Below the pieces are notes generated by a model, which was not told the DNA's origin, did not search any database, and saw nothing but the letters and a program-made list of their open reading frames with translations. Shown one piece after another: positions 35,125-43,501 of a stretch of 64,000 nucleotides of DNA. Source of the stretch: F23-D06 sp045132055 (GTDB taxonomy: Bacteria > Bacteroidota > Bacteroidia > Bacteroidales > WCHB1-69); NCBI GenBank assembly GCA_045132055.1, contig JBGURP010000027.1, forward strand, positions 186,001 to 250,000. The letters run 5' to 3'. The translations under genes and the position numbers were made by a program. Within the stretch, counting starts at the first letter, position 1; every line of letters begins with the position of its first letter.

Positions 35125-35183
35125 AAAAAATCTATTTAGTTATTAATTATTAAACAATATTGATTGATAATCTGTCGGGATTC

Positions 35184-35780
35184 TTACTTTTTCTCATCCA
35201 AGTTCTCGGTGCGCACCAATTTTTCCTTTTCATCATAGAACTTCCACTCTCCAACGCGTTGCCCATCCTTATAAAATCCTGTATAATAAACACTTCCATT
35301 CTCGTGATATACTGTATAGCGACCATTTTCTTTGCCATTCTTGTAATGGGCCATGGTCTGTACGTTACCGTTTTTGTGGTAGGCATACCACAATCCATCA
35401 CGTTGGTTTTCAGCAAGATTGCCATCAATGTACTTCTGCTTGCCAGAATAGTAATGAGTCTCATGCACTCGCACATTCGTAGGCTGTCCGAGGCTGTCCT
35501 TCTCATAGTAGAAAACATCGCGAGGCGACTCGTCCTCGTATGAGACTATTGTCTTCTTGTAATAGAGGCTGTCGGCAAACTCGATGGGCGGGAACACGTG
35601 CAACTCGGCAAGTTCCGAATCCGTGGTCTCTTGCGTTTCATCCGCTGATTTGCCATGATGACGTGCAAGAAGGAATGCAACCACCAATGCGGCAATCAGG
35701 ACTGCCGCCAAGATGATGATAATGACAATGTTACGTTTCTTATGTGATACAGGTTGGTTAGTATCGATATTCTCTGCCAT
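35184..35780 (-). CDS. Membrane-anchored MORN/YwqK-like repeat protein
   Basis: 198 residues. The N-terminus is cytoplasmic (MAENIDTNQPVSHKKRN), followed by one transmembrane helix (about 17-41, IVIIIILAAVLIAALVVAF). The C-terminal half has MORN/YwqK-type repeats: KYIDGNLAENQRDGLWYAYHKNG, HYKNGKENGRYTVYHENG and FYKDGQRVGEWKFYDE. Such repeats form a beta-stranded sheet in proteins of mostly unknown function; YwqK is named after a B. subtilis toxin-immunity-related locus. It lies 2 bp after the OmpH-like gene and 59 bp before tnaA, probably in the same transcript as its upstream neighbour. Confidence 0.85.
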   Translation of the reverse strand: MAENIDTNQPVSHKKRNIVIIIILAAVLIAALVVAFLLARHHGKSADETQETTDSELAELHVFPPIEFADSLYYKKTIVSYEDESPRDVFYYEKDSLGQPTNVRVHETHYYSGKQKYIDGNLAENQRDGLWYAYHKNGNVQTMAHYKNGKENGRYTVYHENGSVYYTGFYKDGQRVGEWKFYDEKEKLVRTENLDEKK

Positions 35781-35782
35781 CG

Positions 35783-36586
35783 TTATTTCTTTTTCTTCTT
35801 ACTGTATGGTTTATTAAGTTCGTCCAACACGGCATTGGTGATGTCAGATGACGGATCCGCCACCATCAACGGGCTGCTGGAGCCGTAGGTGAACACAAAC
35901 GAAGCGTTGCGTTGGGCATTCACGCGCGCACACGCAGCGCGCAACGAATCTGCAATCTGCTCCAAAGCGGCTGCATAACGAGCCTCCAAGGACTCCACTG
36001 CCTGTGCATAGTCATTTTGCAGCTGCTGGCTCTCCTGCTGGAGGGAAGCCTCTGCATATTGCGCCTGCTGGGCAGTAAGCTGACCACTTTGCATGTTGCG
36101 CTGATAATTGGCCAACTTGTTCTCCAAAGCCTTCTGGCGATTCTGGAACTGCACTGCTTGTCTCTGTTTCTCAACATCCAAGCTGTCGGTAAGCAAGCTA
36201 ACCATCTCGAATTTCTCGTTGATGCTATCCAAATTGACATAGACGATCGAGCCGTCGCCGACAGGTTGCACCGGAGTCGTCACCACATTATTATTCTTGC
36301 CTCCACCAACAAAATGAAGGATAAAAAGCACGATGAGTCCAATGAGCATCAATGCATCAAAAATCAACTGGAACAGATGACACTTCTTTTTGCAATTGGT
36401 ATCGTTACCCGCACCGCACGTCTTGTTCTCTTCCGGCTTCGCCTCAGGCATAGTCTGCACAGCCTCCGGAGATTCAGGTGCACGTTTCTCGTCCTTTTCC
36501 TTGTCCTCCGCGGCCACAAAACCCGGAACTACTTCATCCGGCACCACATTCTCCACCGGATTCACATTTTCTCTGATTTCTTCCAT
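35783..36586 (-). CDS. OmpH/Skp-like protein with N-terminal membrane anchor
   Basis: 267 residues. In place of a cleavable signal peptide there is an acidic 70-residue N-terminus (EEIRENVNPVENVVPDEV...), a Cys-rich stretch (CGAGNDTNCKKKC) and a single transmembrane helix (about 74-92). The rest matches the OmpH/Skp periplasmic chaperone: strand IVYVNLDSI, a long coiled coil (about 135-225, KQRQAVQFQNRQKALENKLANYQRN...), and a tail FVFTYGSSSPLMVADPSSDITNAVLDEL. Skp normally is soluble, so this membrane-tethered form is notable. It may hold outer-membrane proteins near the inner membrane. Confidence 0.85.
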   Translation of the reverse strand: MEEIRENVNPVENVVPDEVVPGFVAAEDKEKDEKRAPESPEAVQTMPEAKPEENKTCGAGNDTNCKKKCHLFQLIFDALMLIGLIVLFILHFVGGGKNNNVVTTPVQPVGDGSIVYVNLDSINEKFEMVSLLTDSLDVEKQRQAVQFQNRQKALENKLANYQRNMQSGQLTAQQAQYAEASLQQESQQLQNDYAQAVESLEARYAAALEQIADSLRAACARVNAQRNASFVFTYGSSSPLMVADPSSDITNAVLDELNKPYSKKKKK

Positions 36587-36640
36587 TTCTATTTTTTCGT
36601 TGTTAATTTTTACTATTTAATGAAATATTTCCGTTTGATG

Positions 36641-36662
36641 AGACGCAATATATTGCGTCTCT
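36641..36662. repeat. Interspersed palindrome, copy 3 (partial GTAGAGACG family)
   Basis: A perfect 22-bp palindrome with 11-bp arms (GAGACGCAATA and complement). The right side continues as CTCTAC, as in copies 1 and 2, but the left side has diverged (TGATGAGACG), so the outer arm is incomplete. It lies 26 bp behind the recQ stop codon. A short run of TCTCATC repeats follows at about 36663-36685. Confidence 0.75.
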
Positions 36663-36687
36663 ACTCTCATCTCTCATCTCTCATCTA

Positions 36688-38892
36688 TTAATTCCCCACA
36701 TCCGACAAATACTTGATCCTCATGATGCGGATTTCCTCCAAGGTGTACTCATCATCACCCAACACCCTCAAGGCCTCATCTACAGAATCGGATTCCGCTG
36801 ACGCAAAGTAGTCCAGAATCTCTTCCTGATGATAAATCTCGATCTCTTCGTTGATATAATAGGTAATGTCGATTTTTGTTCCGGAAGACACAATCATCTC
36901 GATTTCCGTCAGCAATTCATTCATATCCAACCCCTTGGCCTTGGCAATATCTTCAAAGCTCAATTTACGGTCAATACTCTGGATAATGAAAACCTTGATA
37001 GCGGATTTCTTCACCACGGAGCGTACCACGAAGTCCTGCGGACGTTCGATTTCATTCTCCTCCACATACTTCTTGATCAACTCGATGAAACGGCGACCGT
37101 ACTTCTGAGCCTTGCCCGCGCCAACGCCGGAAATGTGAGTCATCTCCTCAATGGTGATAGGATATTGAATACACATGTCTTCCAGCGAAGGATCCTGGAA
37201 AATCACGAACGGCGGGATATTTTCCTCTTTTGAGATGTTCTTGCGCAAATCTTTGAGCAAGCTGAAGAGCGTTGTGTCAAACGCATCTTCCACACCGCCT
37301 ACGCCACCAGTCTCCATCACATCCTCCTCGTCCTCATCCTTCTCCACAACAGGTTTGATGGTTTGGATGGAATACGGGTTCACCATATACTTTTCACCTT
37401 TGGGGGTGATTTTCAGCAAACCGTAGTTCTCCACATCCTTGGTAATCAGATTGTCGAAGATAGCCAGTCGGATGATATTGGACCAGAACTTGGCATCATA
37501 TTCCGAGCCCTCGCCAAACTGTTTGAGTTTGTTGTGTTTGAACTTGACGATAGAGGTGGTCTTGTTACCCGTGATGATATCGACAATCTGATCTTCCTTG
37601 AACTGCTGCTTCACCGTCTGGATAACCTCCAGGGCAAGCAAAATCTGATCAGAAGCGTTCATCTTGGGCTTCGGATGGTTACAGTTATCGCAATTGTGGC
37701 AGTTCTCCTCGCCATAGTCTTCACCAAAATAATGGAGCAGGTGCTTGCGACGACAGCTGGTAGACTCGGCGTATGAGGCGGTCTCGGCCAGCAGTTCCTT
37801 GACAATCTCCTGTTCGGCCACGGCTTTTTTAGTTGAGAATTTCTCCAGTTTGTGCAGATCCTTATAGTCGTAGAAGGCGATACAGAGACCTTCACCGTCA
37901 TCTCGGCCGGCGCGACCGGTTTCCTGATAGTAACCTTCCAAACTCTTGGGCATATCGTAGTGGATGACATAGCGCACATCCGGCTTGTCAATACCCATAC
38001 CAAAAGCGATGGTGGCCACAATAACGTCCGCTTTCTCCATCAGGAAGTCATCTTGGTTTTGAACCCTGGTCTTGGAGTCCAAACCAGCATGATAAGGCAG
38101 CGCACGGATTTTGTTAACTTGCAGAAAAGCAGCCAGTTCCTCTACCTTCTTACGGCTCAAGCAGTATATGATGCCCGATTTGCCAGGATGGTTCTTGATG
38201 AACTTCACCACCTCTTTATCGACATCCTTGGTCTTTTCGCGGATTTCATAATAGAGGTTGGGACGGTTGAAGGAGGAAATGAACACTTCGGCCTTTTCCA
38301 TTCCCAAATTCTTCTGGATATCGCTCTGCACCTTGGGCGTGGCAGTGGCGGTCAGTGCAATCACAGGCACTTTCTGTCCGATTTTCTCGATAATGGCACG
38401 AATGCGTCTGTATTCAGGACGAAAATCGTGTCCCCACTCAGAAATACAGTGCGCTTCATCTATAGCATAAAACGAGATGTTGATATCTTGGAAAAACTGG
38501 ACATTCTCCTCTTTGGTAAGAGATTCCGGAGCCACATACAACAGTTTTGTCTTCCCTTCCAACAAATCCTGTTTCACTTCGTTGATTTCCATTTTGGTGA
38601 GGGAGGAATTGAGGAAGTGGGCAATGCCGTTCTCTGCGCCAAAGCCACGGATGGCATCCACCTGGTTCTTCATCAAGGCAATCAGGGGGGAAATCACGAT
38701 AGCCGTGCCCTCCTTCATCATGGCAGGCAGCTGGTAGCACATAGACTTTCCACCACCCGTGGGCATAATCACAAAGCAATCCTTGCCTTTCAAGAGCGCC
38801 TTGACAATCTTCAGCTGATCACCTTTGAATTTGTCAAAACCGAATATGGTTTTCAGCGTTTGATGAATCTCCTTGTCTGTAAAATTTTTCAT
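36688..38892 (-). CDS. recQ: ATP-dependent DNA helicase RecQ
   Basis: About 734 residues of a 3'-5' superfamily 2 helicase that acts in recombination and fork repair. The order is motif I MPTGGGKSMCYQLPA, DEAHCISEWGHDFRPEY (motif II plus the RecQ-specific aromatic loop), helicase C domain with ATIAFGMGIDKPDVR and QETGRAGRDD, then the RecQ zinc-binding cluster (CHNCDNCNHP) and winged helix. A C-terminal HRDC-type region (ISGVGAGKAQKYGRRFIELIKKY) is followed by a tail of about 100 residues with acidic stretches. The ATG at 38892 is preferred over the TTG at 38898. A TAnnTTTG element lies about 70 bp upstream. Apparently monocistronic, with palindrome copy 3 downstream. Confidence 0.95.
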   Translation of the reverse strand: MKNFTDKEIHQTLKTIFGFDKFKGDQLKIVKALLKGKDCFVIMPTGGGKSMCYQLPAMMKEGTAIVISPLIALMKNQVDAIRGFGAENGIAHFLNSSLTKMEINEVKQDLLEGKTKLLYVAPESLTKEENVQFFQDINISFYAIDEAHCISEWGHDFRPEYRRIRAIIEKIGQKVPVIALTATATPKVQSDIQKNLGMEKAEVFISSFNRPNLYYEIREKTKDVDKEVVKFIKNHPGKSGIIYCLSRKKVEELAAFLQVNKIRALPYHAGLDSKTRVQNQDDFLMEKADVIVATIAFGMGIDKPDVRYVIHYDMPKSLEGYYQETGRAGRDDGEGLCIAFYDYKDLHKLEKFSTKKAVAEQEIVKELLAETASYAESTSCRRKHLLHYFGEDYGEENCHNCDNCNHPKPKMNASDQILLALEVIQTVKQQFKEDQIVDIITGNKTTSIVKFKHNKLKQFGEGSEYDAKFWSNIIRLAIFDNLITKDVENYGLLKITPKGEKYMVNPYSIQTIKPVVEKDEDEEDVMETGGVGGVEDAFDTTLFSLLKDLRKNISKEENIPPFVIFQDPSLEDMCIQYPITIEEMTHISGVGAGKAQKYGRRFIELIKKYVEENEIERPQDFVVRSVVKKSAIKVFIIQSIDRKLSFEDIAKAKGLDMNELLTEIEMIVSSGTKIDITYYINEEIEIYHQEEILDYFASAESDSVDEALRVLGDDEYTLEEIRIMRIKYLSDVGN

Positions 38893-38962
38893 TTGCAAAA
38901 AAGTGTTTTATTCAAGGTTTCGTTTAGTGATGTTAGAATAACTCCCATTTTTAAACGGAAAA

Positions 38963-38970
38963 CAAAAATA
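38963..38970 (-). promoter_or_regulatory. -7 element of recQ
   Basis: Reads TATTTTTG on the minus strand (TAnnTTTG), about 70 bp before the recQ start, in an AT-rich 130-bp intergenic stretch. Confidence 0.52.
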
Positions 38971-39025
38971 GCAAAATTTCATTGCAAAACCATATTTTTT
39001 TTCAGAATATGATTTTTTTTATTTT

Positions 39026-39994
39026 TCACCCATAAATCCTGTCTTTCAACAAATACCGCTGCACATACGACTTCACCCCGTCTTCCAGCGTGTAGAAGCT
39101 CCGTTTGAAGCCTATTGAACGCATTTTTTTCATGGATGCCTCCGTGAAATACTGGTATTTGTCGCGAATATCCAACGGCATATCCACAAACTCAATATTG
39201 GGTTCCAGGCCCATGGCCCTGAACGTGGATTCGGCAAGCGCGAGGAAAGGGCGCGCCTGGCCAGTGCCCAGATTGTAGATCCCCGACTTCGGATGGTGCG
39301 TCATGAACCAATAGAGCACACGCACCACATCCTTGACATACACAAAATCGCGCAGCTGCATACCGTCGGCATAATCCTGACGATGAGAGCGGAACAGTTT
39401 CACTTTGCCTGTCTCCCGGATCTGGTTAAACGAGTGGAAGATGACAGAAGCCATGCGCCCTTTATGATACTCGTTGGGACCATATACATTGAAAAACTTG
39501 AATCCATACCAATAGGGCGGCTGTAACGACTGCTTGAGGATCCACTTGTCAATCTCGTTTTTGGATCGACCGTATGGGTTAAGTGGGGTAAGCTTATACG
39601 CCAGCGCCTCATCGTCCACGTACCCAAGCTCGCCCGCCCCGTAGGTAGCAGCGGAAGATGCATACAGCAAAGGGATGCCATGCCGTGCCGCAAAAGTCCA
39701 CATCCGCTGGGTATAATAAACATTGAGCACCTCGAAAACGGAATAATCAAACTCCGTAGTGTCGGTTCGTGCCCCCAGATGGATGATACACTCCACTTGC
39801 GCTACGTTCTGCTCCACCCAATCGAAAAAGTCATCGCGGGCGATTTTGTCCGCATATTTGAGATTCTCCCAGTTGCGACGCTTGGCCTCTTTGGAAAAAT
39901 CATCCACCAGAATGAGGTCTTCGCGCCCCATCTCGTTCAACTTGGCTGCCATACAACTGCCGATAAATCCGGCAGCACCGGTAATTACAATCAT
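39026..39994 (-). CDS. hldD: ADP-L-glycero-D-manno-heptose-6-epimerase
   Basis: 322-residue short-chain dehydrogenase-type epimerase that makes the heptose precursor of the LPS inner core. The Rossmann motif GAAGFIGS (6-13) and the active-site Tyr141/Lys145 in YGRSK are intact. HLGARTDTTE (72-81) and SSAATYG (113-119) are also clear. The C-terminal half has HldD-specific stretches (FKFFNVYGPNEYHKGRMASV and LFRSHRQDYADGMQLRDFV). It lies downstream of the T9SS cluster terminator and has its own TAnnTTTG element, so it is a separate unit. Confidence 0.94.
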   Translation of the reverse strand: MIVITGAAGFIGSCMAAKLNEMGREDLILVDDFSKEAKRRNWENLKYADKIARDDFFDWVEQNVAQVECIIHLGARTDTTEFDYSVFEVLNVYYTQRMWTFAARHGIPLLYASSAATYGAGELGYVDDEALAYKLTPLNPYGRSKNEIDKWILKQSLQPPYWYGFKFFNVYGPNEYHKGRMASVIFHSFNQIRETGKVKLFRSHRQDYADGMQLRDFVYVKDVVRVLYWFMTHHPKSGIYNLGTGQARPFLALAESTFRAMGLEPNIEFVDMPLDIRDKYQYFTEASMKKMRSIGFKRSFYTLEDGVKSYVQRYLLKDRIYG

Positions 39995-40011
39995 CGTTTC
40001 AGAATTTGTTG

Positions 40012-40019
40012 CAAAGGTA
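40012..40019 (-). promoter_or_regulatory. -7 element of hldD
   Basis: Reads TACCTTTG on the minus strand (TAnnTTTG), 17 bp before the hldD ATG and directly after the upstream terminator. Confidence 0.58.
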
Positions 40020-40021
40020 AC

Positions 40022-40049
40022 AAAAAAACGGGCGCCGTATGGCGCCCGT
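40022..40049 (-). terminator. Intrinsic terminator of the porP-gldN cluster
   Basis: On the minus strand a 9-bp GC-rich stem (ACGGGCGCC with a GTAT-type loop and its complement) is followed by seven T residues. It lies 31 bp after the gldN stop, giving a strong end to the T9SS operon. Confidence 0.88.
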
Positions 40050-40080
40050 CATGACATTTTATTATGAAAAAGTTTGATTT

Positions 40081-41022
40081 TTAAAATTCCCACAAATCGC
40101 TCTCGAAAGTGCGCAATCTGTCGGTGATTTTCTCGGATTCAATGCGCTGATCGCGAGAATTGGCAATGTAGTCTTGGATATCACGATCGTACACATTTGC
40201 TTCCTTGTAGATGAAGCTGGTGAAATCTCTCTTCCAGGTCAACAGGTCGTCGTAAGAAAGACGCTGTGCGTTATTCTTTACATTGTAAACTTCCTGCTTT
40301 GCCAAGAAGGGTCTGAGCTCATTGTAATAAATGTAGCCCACTCTCTTCTTCATCATGGTGCCTCTGACATCATTTTCGTCAGAACTGCCTTCGCCATCAT
40401 AATCGTATGATGACGCGCTGGCACGCTCATGCTCAATGATGGGTTCTATTTCAAGAATCTGAACATAGAACTTGGAAGCCTGCTTGTCAAAATACCATAT
40501 TTCCTTCACGTTGTAGGAAATGACCTGTTTGGGCTCATACTCAACCACCAATTCCTTCATTCCGATTTCCTCACCTGTTTCCAGGTCGATTTCAGGAATT
40601 TGGGAAATTTCGGACAGGTTGCCTCTGAGGTCCTCGCGGGAAGTAGGCATAGTGCACATTTCATCGGCATAAACCGGAAGCACACCCTCCGTCTTCTCCG
40701 GATTGGCCATGTCGATAGCGTCGAAAATGGTTTGAGCCAAACTTCTCCAGGTACCCTTCGTTTCCGTCGGGAAATAGAGCGGATGGTTCACCTTCTCACG
40801 GAGATCGATGGTTCTCCAGATGGTGTAATAGTACATCACGTCGGCCTGACGCACAGGTGAGTACGGGATGGGATCTGAAAACTCACCCACATCCACTTGT
40901 TCCCATGCAAACTCAACGGGCTTGCGGACCGGCTGGTCCATGGTGCTGCCATACTCATCGTCCTGCGCAAACGCGAACGTGGCGGCAAGCATTCCTAATA
41001 ACAATAAACCAAACTTTTTCAT
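40081..41022 (-). CDS. gldN: T9SS component GldN/PorN
   Basis: 313-residue periplasmic protein with signal peptide (MKKFGLLLLGMLAATFAFAQ). It partners GldK in the ring attached beneath the outer membrane in the type IX secretion system. Family stretches are seen in IWRTIDLREKVNHPLYFP (about 70-85), VISYNVKEIWYFDKQASKFYVQILEI (about 165-190) and VGYIYYNELRPFLAKQEVYN. It is the last gene of the cluster, 26 bp after gldM, and followed by a strong terminator. Its length is in the usual 290-340 range. Confidence 0.95.
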   Translation of the reverse strand: MKKFGLLLLGMLAATFAFAQDDEYGSTMDQPVRKPVEFAWEQVDVGEFSDPIPYSPVRQADVMYYYTIWRTIDLREKVNHPLYFPTETKGTWRSLAQTIFDAIDMANPEKTEGVLPVYADEMCTMPTSREDLRGNLSEISQIPEIDLETGEEIGMKELVVEYEPKQVISYNVKEIWYFDKQASKFYVQILEIEPIIEHERASASSYDYDGEGSSDENDVRGTMMKKRVGYIYYNELRPFLAKQEVYNVKNNAQRLSYDDLLTWKRDFTSFIYKEANVYDRDIQDYIANSRDQRIESEKITDRLRTFESDLWEF

Positions 41023-41048
41023 AATAAACTGATATTTTTTTTAATTGA

Positions 41049-42680
41049 TTATCGGATACGTACAGAGAACTCATCCAATGTACGCGGACCGGCTTCAGAA
41101 GTAGCCTTGATATCCGTGAAATAGATGACGGTATTGGCAGGGGCTTTCTGCAATTTAGCCTTGACTGCTTCGGAGAGCGCACCGCCTTGGCAAGCCATAG
41201 CAGGATCTTCCATACCCTTGCTGACGAAAATCACGCGGAATGAAGTCACACTCCATTTCAAGTCATAGACAAAGTCCTCGCCCATGGTAGCACGGATAAC
41301 AGGGTTGGCCATCAACTCGCCCTTGGCGTGTTTACCACCGCGGATACCAGCGCCCAAGACAGCACGCGGGTTAGGAACTTTCTTCACACGGAAGGTGGTT
41401 GCACCCATGTTCTTCGTACTCTCGCCCACTCTGGCTGCTACGGTAGCGTTCACCGTCTTGCCAATCATGGCAGCCGGAACTTTCACGTTATACTTGCCGG
41501 CGCCAAGGCTGGCAACTGTACAGCCCGGGAAGGAAACACTCAACTTGCCAGGATCAACCGGACCGGAAATGGAAACCGGGTTGTCAATACCAGCATAGAG
41601 CACATTCATCTTGTCGGCAGCAATAGTAGCAGAAGGTTTCAACACCGTGTATTTGTCGGCAAAACCATAGTATTTGTCTTCTCCATTCGGAGCTTTCACC
41701 TTAATCAAACCAGCATATTTCTGGTCGCCGATGCCACCGGTACCGATTTTGAGTTTCACCACACCGTTCTCGCCTTCAAGCTTGGTAGCACTAGCCAGAC
41801 CTTCTACGGTCAGCGTGTCAGCACCCATCTTGTAATAAACTTCCGGAGTGGACTTGGTATCGTAAGCAGCCACAATGATGTCTGCCTCATAGCTGTCGCC
41901 AGAGAACACCATCTGGGATTTCGGGATGGCACGGCCTTCCACATGGTCGAACTTGAAGTCATCGGCACTGATGGAAGCCTTCAGGTAGTTGAGCATCAAA
42001 GATTCAGCATTGCGAACCTCACCAACCTCCTTGTTCAACAAGGTCACTGCTGCAGCTGCAATAATATGATCAAAGTTATGCTCTTCCCAAGTTTGCACAG
42101 CTCCTTCTTTGGTGTACTTGGCATCCACATCCAAACCAATCGCCTTGGAGATTCTCTCACGATCAGCAGGTTTGACGAGTTTCAGGACATTGGCCTTGTA
42201 TTCTTTGATTCTGTTTTTAAGTTCCTTGGCATGACCTTTGTTAATCATGTAATCGGTAGGTTTGTCAAAATTCTCCTTTGCCTTCATGGTTCCCACTGTA
42301 GTCGGAGCCATGATTTTCTTACCATCAGCTGTTCTGGTCTCAGCCAAAGTATCGCCATCCACATACATGATGAGCTCCTTCTTCATGGTCTCAATATATT
42401 TCACCATGTTGTCGGTCTCTTTCTTCAGTTTCTGTGCATTGGTATAAGCGTCATGAATCTTGGCTTCGCCAAGGAGGAGTTTCTGGTGTTCAAACCAGTT
42501 GTAGTCGTTGCTATTCTGAGCCGTCGCATTGCGCGTGGAAGTCTGCAAAGTGTCATCCACCACAATGAAAGCATTCAAGATGTCCGTGGACACATTCAAT
42601 GCCAACATGGCGGTGTAAACCAGATACATCATCTGAATCATTTTCTGTCTCGGGGTCTCCGGACAATTTGTTGCACCCAT
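41049..42680 (-). CDS. gldM: T9SS motor component GldM/PorM
   Basis: 543 residues. A single N-terminal transmembrane helix (about 16-38, QMMYLVYTAMLALNV) carries the cytoplasmic stretch GATNCPETPRQKM, whose Arg11 matches the conserved Arg of GldM. The large periplasmic part contains the D1-D4 beta domains, recognisable by repeated GxxNPVSISGPV-like and RVKKVPNPRAVLGAGIRGGK segments. GldL and GldM form the proton-powered rotary motor that energises the T9SS. The gene lies between gldL and gldN. Confidence 0.96.
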   Translation of the reverse strand: MGATNCPETPRQKMIQMMYLVYTAMLALNVSTDILNAFIVVDDTLQTSTRNATAQNSNDYNWFEHQKLLLGEAKIHDAYTNAQKLKKETDNMVKYIETMKKELIMYVDGDTLAETRTADGKKIMAPTTVGTMKAKENFDKPTDYMINKGHAKELKNRIKEYKANVLKLVKPADRERISKAIGLDVDAKYTKEGAVQTWEEHNFDHIIAAAAVTLLNKEVGEVRNAESLMLNYLKASISADDFKFDHVEGRAIPKSQMVFSGDSYEADIIVAAYDTKSTPEVYYKMGADTLTVEGLASATKLEGENGVVKLKIGTGGIGDQKYAGLIKVKAPNGEDKYYGFADKYTVLKPSATIAADKMNVLYAGIDNPVSISGPVDPGKLSVSFPGCTVASLGAGKYNVKVPAAMIGKTVNATVAARVGESTKNMGATTFRVKKVPNPRAVLGAGIRGGKHAKGELMANPVIRATMGEDFVYDLKWSVTSFRVIFVSKGMEDPAMACQGGALSEAVKAKLQKAPANTVIYFTDIKATSEAGPRTLDEFSVRIR

Positions 42681-42727
42681 TTTCTAAAAAATTTAGTTGA
42701 AATTAGTGAATAAAAGAATGATTTAGA

Positions 42728-43450
42728 TTATTTGTTCGGGTTGACACCCATGGCAGCCAACATGTTACCATAAACCTTGCTCAAGGCAGCGATGTTGTTG
42801 GTCAACTTATCCATTTCAGCCTTGTAGGTAGTGGTCTGTTCGTAAGCGGCGGTCAGTTGGTTGACAGCGTTAGTAGCTTTCTTCAGGCTCTCGACATATG
42901 CAACAGATGCATTGCCATCGGTATCCAGAGAAGCGGCAACTTTGTCATATTTGAGGGTGAGGTTGCGAACGGATTCGGCAGCCTTGGTCATATTGCCCAC
43001 AAAACTGTCAGTTGCAACAGCGGCATCGGAGACACCGGCCAGCTTTCTGGCGTTGTCGCTCAAGTTTCTCATGCCAGTTGCCAAGCTCTCAATGAGTTCG
43101 GGACCAATCTTGGCCTCTTCCAGCATCTTGTCAAGCTGTTGGGTCGGGGTTGCGCCCTGAGCGGCCAGTTTCTTCTTCTCTCTCTTGGTGGGTTCTACCG
43201 TCTCGTCTGCAATTGCCAACTCAGGATAAACCAATGCCCAGTTGTACTCCACATGCAGGGGTTCAAAAGCGGAGAAGAAGAAGATGATAGTCTCGGTGAA
43301 CATACCGACCATAAGCATGATGTTAGCGCCCGGCCAGTGAAGAATCTTGAACAAAGCACCACAAATAACAACTGCGGCACCCCATCCGTACAATTTAGCC
43401 ATAAAGTTCTTGTAGCCGTTGGTTCTAACTAATCTGTCAATTGCATTCAT
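42728..43450 (-). CDS. gldL: T9SS motor component GldL/PorL
   Basis: 240 residues with two transmembrane helices (about 18-37 and 44-63). GldL is the proton-conducting stator. Glu53 in FTETIIFF is at the position of the conserved membrane Glu needed for proton flow. The conserved GALFKILHWPGANIMLMVG (about 31-49) precedes it. The rest is a cytoplasmic helical domain with coiled-coil character (PTQQLDKMLEEAKIGPELIESL). Placed 50 bp after gldK and 47 bp before gldM. Confidence 0.96.
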   Translation of the reverse strand: MNAIDRLVRTNGYKNFMAKLYGWGAAVVICGALFKILHWPGANIMLMVGMFTETIIFFFSAFEPLHVEYNWALVYPELAIADETVEPTKREKKKLAAQGATPTQQLDKMLEEAKIGPELIESLATGMRNLSDNARKLAGVSDAAVATDSFVGNMTKAAESVRNLTLKYDKVAASLDTDGNASVAYVESLKKATNAVNQLTAAYEQTTTYKAEMDKLTNNIAALSKVYGNMLAAMGVNPNK

Positions 43451-43501
43451 TTTTTAACGATTTTGGTTAATGATTTTATTTGTTATTATTTTTAAAAATT
43501 T

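Noticed and set aside
37852..39012. A 386-residue plus-strand frame opposite recQ
   Set aside because: The minus-strand product is an unambiguous RecQ helicase. The antisense translation is low in normal protein features.
41328..42713. A 461-residue plus-strand frame opposite gldM
   Set aside because: Antisense to a well-supported GldM with conserved Arg and transmembrane helix. No domain is recognisable in the opposite frame.
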